The notes under the pieces were generated by a model. That model was not told the origin of the DNA. It was given only the letters and a program-made list of their open reading frames with translations, and did not search any database. The position numbers were made by a program, and so were the translations under genes. A stretch of DNA of 5,839 nt from a bacterium (GTDB lineage Bacteria > SZUA-182 > SZUA-191), in the NCBI GenBank assembly GCA_003230535.1, contig QIEW01000305.1, positions 1 through 5,839 on the forward strand, written 5' to 3'. Every line of letters starts with the position of its first letter. The stretch's first letter is position 1. Positions 1-5,787 of this stretch are shown piece by piece.

Positions 1-990
1 CTCTATGTGGAGGCCAAGGATGAAAAGGAAGAGGAACAAGAACCGGCCATTCTCCCTCCATTGGAAGTTGGGCAGAAGCTTACTCTGCATGAGCTCATTC
101 CCGCTCAGCATTTTACTCAAGCCCCGCCGCGTTATTCTGAGGCCACGCTGGTGAAAGAACTGGAGGAAAAAGGTATCGGCCGACCGAGCACTTACGCCGC
201 CATACTTTCTACTATCCAGAACAGAAAATATGCTTCCAAAAATAAAGGCAGATTTCACCCCACCGAACTGGGACAGATGGTGACCTCCTTGCTGGTGGAG
301 AGCTTCCCTGAGATATTAAACGTTGATTTTACCGCCAAGATGGAAGAGCGGCTGGATGATATAGAGGATGGGCGGAAAAATTGTGTAAACACTCTCAGTC
401 AGTTTTGGGGCCCGTTTTCTGACAGCCTAAAGGCAGCGGAAACCAGTATGCGCAACTTGAAACAGGAAGTCCAGGAAACGGATATTGTTTGCCCTGATTG
501 CGGGAAGAAGATGCTCAAGCGGTTTGGACGCTTTGGACATTTCCTGGCTTGCTCGGGCTATCCGGAGTGCCGTTATACTCAGCCGCTGGATGATGCTCCC
601 GGGGGGGCAAATCAAACCGGGGCGGAACCTGCCCCTGAGGGAGGAAAGTGCGATCTGTGCGGCTCGCCTCTGCTTCTTAAAAGGGGACGGTATGGTGAGT
701 TTTGGGCTTGCTCTTCTTATCCTAAATGTAAGTTTACTAAACCGGTATCCCTGGATATTCCCTGTCCGGAGTCCGGGTGCTCCGGCTTTTTGTCTCAACG
801 TCGCTCCAAAAAAGGAAGAACATTTTATAGCTGCACTCAATATCCCAAATGCAAATTCCTGTTATGGGGCAAACCCATAGCGGAGCCCTGTCCTCAGTGT
901 GGAGCAAAGTTCCTGGAGGAGAAATCCAGAGCCGGCAAAACATATCTCTGTTGTAACCAGTCCGACTGCAATTATAAAAAGGATGGCTAG
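1..990 (+). CDS. topA: DNA topoisomerase I (type IA), C-terminal part, 5' end outside the window
   Basis: Type IA topoisomerase I relaxes negatively supercoiled DNA in the cytoplasm through a transient 5'-phosphotyrosine link. The reading frame is open from base 1 (Leu-Tyr-Val-Glu), so the gene starts upstream and the active-site tyrosine is not visible. The end of the core is recognisable from the GIGRPSTYAAILSTI block (about bases 172-216) and the HPTELGQMV and DFTAKMEERLDDIEDG blocks. Four zinc ribbons follow, with outer cysteines at 490-570, 649-729, 763-852 and 889-969. Ribbons 1, 2 and 4 begin CxxC, while ribbon 3 begins C-x4-C (CPESGC). Ribbon 1 is joined to ribbon 2 by a Gly/Pro/Ala-rich linker encoded partly by a run of seven G (601-607). 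The gene ends with TAG at 988-990, and no convincing terminator follows. Identification is firm; only the ribbon number varies within the family. Confidence 0.96.
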   Translation, partial: LYVEAKDEKEEEQEPAILPPLEVGQKLTLHELIPAQHFTQAPPRYSEATLVKELEEKGIGRPSTYAAILSTIQNRKYASKNKGRFHPTELGQMVTSLLVESFPEILNVDFTAKMEERLDDIEDGRKNCVNTLSQFWGPFSDSLKAAETSMRNLKQEVQETDIVCPDCGKKMLKRFGRFGHFLACSGYPECRYTQPLDDAPGGANQTGAEPAPEGGKCDLCGSPLLLKRGRYGEFWACSSYPKCKFTKPVSLDIPCPESGCSGFLSQRRSKKGRTFYSCTQYPKCKFLLWGKPIAEPCPQCGAKFLEEKSRAGKTYLCCNQSDCNYKKDG

Positions 991-1038
991 CGGTGGCCAC
1001 TTTACCTTGCCAGCACAGGTGGGATCCGTTATTTGTCC

Positions 1039-1068
1039 TTGACAATCATGGTCATAAAAATATATATT
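1039..1068 (+). promoter_or_regulatory. Probable sigma-70/SigA-type promoter for rpmF-plsX
   Basis: A perfect -35 hexamer TTGACA lies at 1039-1044. An AT-rich stretch downstream offers a -10 as TATATT (1063-1068, 18-base spacer) or TATATA (1061-1066, 16-base spacer). It sits 49 bases past the topA stop, so rpmF-plsX probably has its own transcript. Initiation would fall near 1074-1077 and give a leader of about 205 bases containing nearly all of the repeat copy. A perfect TATAAT also occurs at 1147-1152 inside that repeat, but it lacks a good -35 at the right distance and is absent from the second copy. This is sequence inference only. Confidence 0.55.
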
Positions 1069-1084
1069 TTTCTGTTGGCAATGT

Positions 1085-1238
1085 AATCCGGATTATTTAT
1101 AAATTTACGGCAAACATTAATGATGTTATTTGAATACAGGTGCTTATATAATAACGGTCAAAAAACAAAATGGCTCATACAAATTACCGGGAAGCGACCA
1201 ACTCCGAGCGTGTTTATGATCCCGAATTATTCGGGTAA
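1085..1238 (+). repeat. Intergenic repeat element, copy A (MITE-like, about 154 bp)
   Basis: This stretch aligns in the same orientation with 2519-2685. By hand, bases 1088-1166 match 2523-2601 at about 66 of 79 positions without a gap, and 1207-1238 match 2654-2685 at 31 of 32. The right end holds the perfect palindrome CCCGAAT-T-ATTCGGG (1221-1235). The left end (AATCCGGATTATT) is a decayed inverted match to the right end, at about 10 of 15 positions. Compared with copy B it lacks a net 14 bases around 1185-1189, where copy B has a hairpin. It encodes no convincing protein. It lies between the likely promoter and rpmF, so it should be transcribed as leader. The outer boundaries are approximate. 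Confidence 0.8.
1221..1235. repeat. Perfect palindrome at right end of repeat copy A
   Basis: CCCGAATTATTCGGG is a 7-base inverted repeat around a single central T. It is identical to the palindrome at 2668-2682. No T-run follows, so it does not look like an intrinsic terminator. It could be a transposase recognition end or a protein-binding site. Confidence 0.75.
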
Positions 1239-1281
1239 CAGGATGGTTTGTGGTCTAAAAATTGTGAGGTAAGAATAAATT

Positions 1282-1464
1282 ATGCCAAATCCTAAACGAA
1301 GATTCTCACATGCCAAGCAGGGAAAAAGGAGAAGCCAGCGTAAGCTGACCGCTTTAGATACTTCTTTATGCCCTAAATGTGAGGAAGTAAAACTCCCGCA
1401 TCGGGTCTGCTTGAATTGCGGTTACTATGGTAACCGTGAGATAGTTGTGGTAGAAGAGGGCTGA
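1282..1464 (+). CDS. rpmF: Large ribosomal subunit protein bL32, zinc-binding form
   Basis: bL32 is a small basic protein of the 50S subunit. The 60-residue product has the typical family length. It has a basic N-terminal arm (MPNPKRRFSHAKQGKRR) and a zinc site of four cysteines in two CxxC pairs (Cys30, Cys33, Cys43, Cys46) around the conserved KLPHRVC segment, so this is the zinc-containing paralogue type rather than the zinc-free one. The ATG is preceded by a GAGGT Shine-Dalgarno at 1266-1270, 11 bases upstream. The stop lies 10 bases before plsX, which is the widespread rpmF-plsX arrangement. The DUF177 (yceD) gene that often precedes rpmF is absent; topA and the repeat are there instead. 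Confidence 0.96.
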   Translation: MPNPKRRFSHAKQGKRRSQRKLTALDTSLCPKCEEVKLPHRVCLNCGYYGNREIVVVEEG

Positions 1465-1474
1465 CGCCATACCA

Positions 1475-2476
1475 ATGAAAATTGCCATTGATGCAATGGG
1501 AGGCGATCATGCTCCCCGGGTGGTGGTGGAAGGGGCGGTATTAGCCGCCAGGGAGTATGGATACCCCCTTGTGTTAGTAGGTCGGGAAGAAGCGCTTAAA
1601 CAGGAGTTATCCAAATACGGGGTCGCAGGTTTACCGGTAGAGATTTTACCGGCCGTGGAGGTAGTGGGTATGGATGAGCAACCTTCAGCGGTACTGCGGC
1701 AGAAGAGGGGTTCCTCGCTGATAAAGGCAGTCGAATTAGTAAAGAAGGGGGAGGCTCAGGCCGTAATCAGCGCCGGCAACACCGGGGCTATGATGGCGGC
1801 GGCCACACTCATCATAGGGAGAATACCGGGAGTTGAGCGTCCGGGGATTGCCGCCCTGCTCCCTTCCCTGAAAGGCTATTCCCTGATGCTGGATGCCGGG
1901 GCGAACGTCCACTGTAAACCCAACCATTTGTTGCAATTCGCTGTCATGGGTTATTGTTATGCCCAGAAAGTGCTAAAAATAGAGCGCCCTAACGTGGGGC
2001 TGCTTAATATCGGGGAAGAACGCACCAAAGGAAATAAGCTTACCAAGCAAACATTGGAGCTTCTCGAGGGGGCGAATATAAATTTTATCGGTAATGTAGA
2101 AGGCAGTGAAGTTTATAATGGAAAGACGGATGTAGTCGTCTGCGATGGTTTTACCGGTAATATAAGCCTGAAAATTAGTGAGGCGGTAGCCGAGACCATT
2201 ATGATTTTCTTGCGGAGGGAGTTTGAGCGGAATTGGAAAACTAAATTAGGATATTTATTGCTTAAACCTTCTCTGCGAAGGATAAAACAACGGATTGATT
2301 ACTCGGAATATGGGGGCGCGCCGCTCTTAGGCGTAGCGGGAGCTTGCATTATCTGTCACGGAAGCTCCTCGGCAAAAGCTATTAAAAATGCTATTCGGGT
2401 AGCTGCCGAGTATGCAGGCTCCGGAATATACCAGCATATAGAGAAGAACCTGGCTTTATGTCATGCCACAGTGTAG
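1475..2476 (+). CDS. plsX: Phosphate acyltransferase PlsX (acyl-ACP:phosphate acyltransferase)
   Basis: PlsX converts acyl-ACP and inorganic phosphate to acyl-phosphate, the acyl donor used by PlsY to start phospholipid synthesis. It is a peripheral, membrane-associated cytoplasmic enzyme. The 333-residue product has the usual family length and conserved blocks in order: MKIAIDAMGGDHAP (1-14), SAGNTGA (99-105), LDAGAN (139-144), LNIGEE (177-182), GNVEG (206-210), DGFTGN (224-229), YGGAPLLGV (279-287) and HGSS (295-298). The ATG lies 10 bases after the rpmF stop. The best Shine-Dalgarno (GAGGG, 1456-1460) is 14 bases away inside the end of rpmF, so translational coupling to rpmF is likely. No fapR regulator gene precedes it, unlike the Bacillus-type order. 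Confidence 0.97.
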   Translation: MKIAIDAMGGDHAPRVVVEGAVLAAREYGYPLVLVGREEALKQELSKYGVAGLPVEILPAVEVVGMDEQPSAVLRQKRGSSLIKAVELVKKGEAQAVISAGNTGAMMAAATLIIGRIPGVERPGIAALLPSLKGYSLMLDAGANVHCKPNHLLQFAVMGYCYAQKVLKIERPNVGLLNIGEERTKGNKLTKQTLELLEGANINFIGNVEGSEVYNGKTDVVVCDGFTGNISLKISEAVAETIMIFLRREFERNWKTKLGYLLLKPSLRRIKQRIDYSEYGGAPLLGVAGACIICHGSSSAKAIKNAIRVAAEYAGSGIYQHIEKNLALCHATV

Positions 2477-2619
2477 CTCCAAAGGAAAATGCCTCCTGAT
2501 TTTTTGGGTTTAATAATTTTACCCGGATTATTCATAAATCCACGGTATACATTGATGATGTTATTTGACTACAGCTATTTACAAAATAACGGCCAAAAAA
2601 CAAAGTTTTCATACAAATC

Positions 2620-2657
2620 AGCGAAAACTCTCGCTATGGAAGCGACCAGCGGGAGCG
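2620..2657 (+). other. Alternative hairpin cluster inside repeat copy B
   Basis: AGCGA (2620-2624) pairs with TCGCT (2631-2635) across a 6-base loop. The same TCGCT can pair instead with AGCGA (2641-2645) across a 5-base loop. CTCTCGCT (2628-2635) can also pair with AGCGGGAG (2648-2655) over 8 bases with one G-U. These options exclude one another. Copy A lacks the first two arms. No function is shown. Confidence 0.5.
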
Positions 2658-2667
2658 TGTTTATAAT

Positions 2668-2682
2668 CCCGAATTATTCGGG
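2668..2682. repeat. Perfect palindrome at right end of repeat copy B
   Basis: CCCGAATTATTCGGG matches 1221-1235 exactly. It ends four bases before the fabH Shine-Dalgarno, so a hairpin here in mRNA could affect access to that site. No U-run follows. Confidence 0.75.
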
Positions 2683-2685
2683 TAA

Positions 2686-2690
2686 AGGGA
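2686..2690 (+). promoter_or_regulatory. Ribosome binding site supporting a GTG start for fabH
   Basis: AGGGA (2686-2690) lies 7 bases before GTG 2698. Upstream in the same frame there is only ATT, AAA, GAT and AGG before a TAA stop at 2683-2685, so no earlier usual start exists. The site abuts the right end of repeat copy B. Confidence 0.7.
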
Positions 2691-2697
2691 TAAAATT

Positions 2698-3684
2698 GTG
2701 CCGACAGCTATAATTTCCGGAACAGGTTCTTGTGTTCCGGAAAAAGTAATTTCCAACCTTGATTTGGAGAAAATGGTGAATACTTCGGATGAGTGGATCA
2801 ACACTCGGACAGGTATTCGGGAACGCCGGGTGCTGGAAGAGGGGAAGGCTACTTCGGACCTGGCGGCGGCGGCGGCGAAAAAGGCAATGGAGAGCGCGGG
2901 AGTTTCGGCGGCGGATCTGGATCTGATTGTCCTGGCTACATTTACTCCTGATATGTTTTTTCCGGCGGCAGCCTGCCTACTGCAACACCGGCTGGGAGCT
3001 AGTAAGGCCGCTGCCTTTGATGTTAATGCGGCTTGCAGCGGCTTTTTGTATGCTCTTTCTGTGGCCACCCAGTATATTAAGGCCGGAACAGCCGGCAAGA
3101 TATTGGTTGTCGGAGCGGATGTCATGTCCAGGGTGGTTGACTGGCAGGATCGCAATACCTGCATTCTATTCGGCGATGGCGCCGGGGCGATTATCTTGGA
3201 GGCTGGAGAAGATGAACCCGGGAGAGGAGTTATTGATGTCCAGCTTTATACTGATGGCTCGCTGGCAAAAATCCTGCAAATTCCGGCCGGTGGATCCAAG
3301 ATGCCCGCTACTGTTGCTACCGTAAATGACCGCCTCCATTATATTAAAATGAACGGTAGCGGGACATTTAAGGTTGCCGTGAGAAGTTTAACGGAATCTG
3401 CCAGGTATATATTGCGACTACATGGATATACCAGTAAGGATGTAGATTTATTTATCCCCCATCAGGCTAACCAGCGGATTATAAAGGCTGTCGCAGAGTA
3501 TCTGTCCCTGCCCATGGAGAAAGTTTGCTCCGTGGTCGATAAATATGGGAATACCTCAGCTTCCTCTGTCCCTATCGCCCTTGATGAGGCCGTCCGCACC
3601 GGGCGGTTAAAATCCGGAAATTTAGCGCTGCTGTCCGCCTTCGGCAGCGGACTTACCTGGGCCTCATCTCTTGTCAGGTGGTAG
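2698..3684 (+). CDS. fabH: Beta-ketoacyl-ACP synthase III (KAS III)
   Basis: FabH starts type II fatty acid synthesis by condensing an acyl-CoA primer with malonyl-ACP in the cytoplasm. The 328-residue product is full length. The catalytic triad is visible: Cys113 in NAACSGF (110-116), His255 in FIPHQANQRI (252-261) and Asn285 in YGNTSASS (283-290). The N-terminal ISGTGSCVPEKV and the TSDEWI-TRTGI-ERR stretch are typical, as is the C-terminal FGSGLTWASSLVRW. The start is GTG. It follows plsX after a 221-base gap filled by the repeat, and the acyl-CoA dehydrogenase gene begins 29 bases after its stop. The usual fabD, fabG and acpP do not follow. Primer preference (acetyl or branched) cannot be read from these motifs. 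A FabH-like ketosynthase with another role is possible, but the plsX neighbourhood favours FabH. Confidence 0.95.
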   Translation: MPTAIISGTGSCVPEKVISNLDLEKMVNTSDEWINTRTGIRERRVLEEGKATSDLAAAAAKKAMESAGVSAADLDLIVLATFTPDMFFPAAACLLQHRLGASKAAAFDVNAACSGFLYALSVATQYIKAGTAGKILVVGADVMSRVVDWQDRNTCILFGDGAGAIILEAGEDEPGRGVIDVQLYTDGSLAKILQIPAGGSKMPATVATVNDRLHYIKMNGSGTFKVAVRSLTESARYILRLHGYTSKDVDLFIPHQANQRIIKAVAEYLSLPMEKVCSVVDKYGNTSASSVPIALDEAVRTGRLKSGNLALLSAFGSGLTWASSLVRW

Positions 3685-3700
3685 CTGAAGTTGGCTTCAC

Positions 3701-3708
3701 AGGAAGGA
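3701..3708 (+). promoter_or_regulatory. Ribosome binding site setting the acyl-CoA dehydrogenase start
   Basis: AGGAAGGA (3701-3708) lies 5 bases before ATG 3714. This picks the ATG over the in-frame GTG at 3678, which overlaps the end of fabH and would add 12 residues (MVAEVGFTGRII) not typical of the family. Confidence 0.8.
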
Positions 3709-3713
3709 TTATT

Positions 3714-4880
3714 ATGGAATATTTTTTGACGGAAGAGCAGGAGATGATCAGGGATCTGGCGCGCCGGGTGGCCGAGGAAGAGATCCTGCCCGTACGGGCT
3801 GAATTGGATGAGCAGGAGGAGTTTCCCTGGGATATCATGCGGATACTGGCCGGCTCCGACTTGTGTGGGGTGTATATACCGGAAGAATATGAAGGGTTGG
3901 GCGGCGGCTGCCTGGAGTTCTGCCTGGCTATTGAGGAACTCTCCAAAGTATGCGGCGGGGTGGCGGTGACTTATGCCGCCTCTGGTTTGGGCGCCTACCC
4001 GATCCTGCTTTTCGGTACCGATGCGCAAAAACACAAATATCTCCCCGATATTGCCGCCGGCAGGAAATTAGCTGCGTTTGCATTGACGGAGGCCAATGCA
4101 GGAAGTGACGCCTCACATATCCAGGCTGCTGCGGTCAAAGACGGCGATTGTTATGTATTATCCGGCAACAAGCATTGGATTACCAACGGCGGTGAGGCCG
4201 ATACCTATGTGGTGATTGCCATGACCAATAAAGAGAAGGGAATCCGCGGAGCATCGGCCTTCATTGTGGAAAAAGGTTGGGAAGGGTTTTCCTTCGGCAA
4301 AAAGGAGAGGAAGATGGGTATCCGGTGCTCGTCCACCAGGGAGCTGGTGTTCCAGAACTGCCGCGTCCCTAGGGAAAATCTTTTGGGACGGGAAGGTCTG
4401 GGGTTTGTGGTAGCCATGAAGACCTTAGATTGTACCAGGCCGGGGATTGGGGCTCAGGCTGTAGGGATAGCCCAAGGCGCCTTAGACGAGTCGCTGGCCT
4501 ATTCCAGACAGCGGAAGCAGTTCGGCAAACCAATCTCATCCTTCCAGGCTATCCAACATATGTTGGCGGATATGGCGACCCAGACTGAGGCGGCCCGGAC
4601 GCTGGTTTATGCCGCCGCTAAAAATGTAGACGCCAAGGCCAAGGATGCAGCAAAAACCTCCGCCATGGCGAAGCTGTTTGCCTCAGACACAGCTATGCGG
4701 GTGACTGTGGATGCGGTGCAAATCCTGGCCGGTTACGGATATACGCGGGAGTATCCGGTGGAGAAGATGATGCGGGATGCTAAGGTCACCCAAATCTATG
4801 AGGGGACTAATCAAATCCAGCGCAATGTTATTGCGGCGCAATTAATTAAAGAAGCGGCCGGTAAGGGTAAAAAAAGATAG
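3714..4880 (+). CDS. Acyl-CoA dehydrogenase, FAD-dependent (short/medium-chain type)
   Basis: The enzyme oxidises an acyl-CoA to the trans-2-enoyl-CoA and passes electrons from FAD to electron transfer flavoprotein. It acts as a soluble, usually tetrameric protein. The 388-residue length is normal. Visible are the helical N-terminal domain (FLTEEQEMIRDL from residue 4), the middle-domain FAD/substrate motif FALTEANAGSDA (122-133), ITNG (156-159), the C-terminal-domain YSRQRKQFGKPI (263-274), the second signature QILAGYGYTREYPVEKMMRD (336-355) and the catalytic base Glu363 in IYEGTNQIQ (361-369). TRPGIGAQAVG (241-251) resembles medium-chain enzymes, but chain length or branched substrate cannot be assigned. 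etfB follows after 31 bases, giving a dehydrogenase plus carrier pair. The gene is only 29 bases after fabH, so it is probably cotranscribed with it. Confidence 0.93.
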   Translation: MEYFLTEEQEMIRDLARRVAEEEILPVRAELDEQEEFPWDIMRILAGSDLCGVYIPEEYEGLGGGCLEFCLAIEELSKVCGGVAVTYAASGLGAYPILLFGTDAQKHKYLPDIAAGRKLAAFALTEANAGSDASHIQAAAVKDGDCYVLSGNKHWITNGGEADTYVVIAMTNKEKGIRGASAFIVEKGWEGFSFGKKERKMGIRCSSTRELVFQNCRVPRENLLGREGLGFVVAMKTLDCTRPGIGAQAVGIAQGALDESLAYSRQRKQFGKPISSFQAIQHMLADMATQTEAARTLVYAAAKNVDAKAKDAAKTSAMAKLFASDTAMRVTVDAVQILAGYGYTREYPVEKMMRDAKVTQIYEGTNQIQRNVIAAQLIKEAAGKGKKR

Positions 4881-4911
4881 TAAATCCCGTGGGGAAGGCA
4901 GTAGATTGTAG

Positions 4912-5697
4912 ATGAGGATTGTGGTTTGCATTAAGCAGGTTCCGGCCGCCACCGAGGTCAGGATCAACCCGGAGACCAATAATCTAATTCGGGAGGGTAC
5001 GGCGGGAATAATTAATCCCTATGATATGCAGGCTTTAGAAGAGGGCCTGCGGGTGCGGGAGCGTTGCGGCGGGAAGGTCGCGGCCTTGAGCATGGGGCCG
5101 CCGCAGGTTGTGGAGGCCCTCCGGGAGGCGATCTCAATGGGTGTGGATGAGGGGATACTCATTTCCGACAGGGCTTTTGCCGGCTCGGATACGCTGGCAA
5201 CCTCATACACCCTTTCCCGGGGGATAGCTAAATTAGGGAGCTATGACCTGGTTATCTGCGGCAGGCAGGCCATAGACGGGGATACTGCTCAGGTAGGGCC
5301 GCAGCTGTCGGAGTTCCTGGGAATACCGTTGATAGCATATGTGCGGAAAATAGAGGAAATAAAACCGGGATATCTGCGGGTGGAGCGGGTAATGGATGAA
5401 GGCTGTGATGTAATAGAAACATCGCTCCCGGCGCTAATCACGGTAAACAGAGAGATAAATAAACCCCGTCTCCCTTCCTTACGAGGCCAGCTACGGGCCA
5501 AAAAAGCTCAGATCACCGCCTGGCGCCAAGCAGACCTCGATCTGGATCCGGCCAAGATTGGAACCCCGGGCTCTCCCACCAAAGTGGCCAAACTTTTCAC
5601 CCCTAAGCCTAAGGGCAAAGGTGAAATGCTTACCGGTTCGGTAGCCGGGATGGTAGATACTCTGGTTGCGAAGCTCCGGAATCACAGAGTTGTCTAA
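4912..5697 (+). CDS. etfB: Electron transfer flavoprotein, beta subunit
   Basis: EtfB forms a heterodimer with EtfA and carries electrons between acyl-CoA dehydrogenases and downstream acceptors. The 261-residue product fits the family. It shows MRIVVCIKQVP at the N-terminus, NPYDMQALEEGLRVRE (35-50), the nucleotide-binding stretch GRQAIDGDTAQVGP (117-130), and the signature region from VERVMDEG to NREINKPRLPSLRG (157-192). From memory, GRQAIDGDTAQVGP is also found in clostridial EtfB proteins that bind a second FAD and bifurcate electrons; that role is possible here but unproven. ATG 4912 is the only reasonable start, since the frame is closed by TAG at 4909-4911. GGGGAAGG (4891-4898) is a Shine-Dalgarno candidate, rather distant at 13 bases. 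No etfA follows directly, which is unusual. Confidence 0.94.
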   Translation: MRIVVCIKQVPAATEVRINPETNNLIREGTAGIINPYDMQALEEGLRVRERCGGKVAALSMGPPQVVEALREAISMGVDEGILISDRAFAGSDTLATSYTLSRGIAKLGSYDLVICGRQAIDGDTAQVGPQLSEFLGIPLIAYVRKIEEIKPGYLRVERVMDEGCDVIETSLPALITVNREINKPRLPSLRGQLRAKKAQITAWRQADLDLDPAKIGTPGSPTKVAKLFTPKPKGKGEMLTGSVAGMVDTLVAKLRNHRVV

Positions 5698-5787
5698 GAT
5701 TCCCCCCCCTCCTTGCTTCTCTTCTGTCCCTCATACATTCTTAACATTTCTATCCTGTTTATCCTGGATAACTTCTCCATAAACGAA
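5698..5787. other. Pyrimidine-rich spacer after etfB
   Basis: The first 35 bases are almost all C and T, including a run of eight C (5702-5709). A direct repeat ATCCTG (5752-5757 and 5761-5766) leads into the perfect palindrome TTATCC-T-GGATAA (5759-5771). No convincing intrinsic terminator is seen, because the hairpin is AT-rich and has no T-run. Any promoter for the next gene is unclear. Confidence 0.5.

Larger units (their letters stand above)
2519..2685 (+). repeat. Intergenic repeat element, copy B (MITE-like, about 167 bp, better preserved ends)
   Basis: This is the second copy of the element at 1085-1238. The left end TTACCCGGATTATTC (2519-2533) and the reverse complement of the right end, TTACCCGAATAATTC (from 2671-2685), agree at 13 of 15 positions, so the element has terminal inverted repeats. 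A further ATAAA (2534-2538) can pair with TTTAT (2660-2664). Copy B carries a block at 2619-2637, with a hairpin, that is largely missing from copy A. The last bases (TAA, 2683-2685) form an in-frame stop just before the fabH start. Length, terminal repeats, lack of coding capacity and intergenic position fit a non-autonomous MITE. A target-site duplication cannot be fixed because the ends themselves read TTA/TAA. No transposase is in the window. Confidence 0.8.

Noticed and set aside
991-1030. Possible terminator after topA
   Set aside because: Only scattered 4-base pairings (such as ACCT with AGGT) and no T-run are present.
2483-2505. Possible terminator after plsX (AGGA / TCCT stem followed by six T)
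   Set aside because: The stem is only four bases, too weak to call an intrinsic terminator.
2565-2593. Possible fabH promoter inside repeat copy B (TTGACT at 2565-2570)
   Set aside because: No acceptable -10 hexamer is found 15 to 18 bases downstream.
1085-2685. The two repeats as a CRISPR array
   Set aside because: There are only two copies, about 1.4 kb apart with two genes between them, and each is about 150 bases or more.
2489-2713. A 74-codon + strand open frame between plsX and fabH
   Set aside because: It lies almost entirely in repeat copy B, overlaps the fabH start, shows no recognisable domain, and copy A does not preserve it as a protein.
2661-3164. A 167-codon open frame on the - strand inside fabH
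   Set aside because: It is the antisense shadow of a conserved coding region with alanine-rich, low-information translation.
3678-3713. GTG at 3678 as the start of the acyl-CoA dehydrogenase
   Set aside because: ATG 3714 has an excellent ribosome binding site 5 bases upstream and gives the family's usual N-terminus.
3462-4034. A 190-codon open frame on the - strand across the fabH and acyl-CoA dehydrogenase junction
   Set aside because: It is antisense to two clearly conserved genes with intact catalytic motifs, and its translation looks like no known family.
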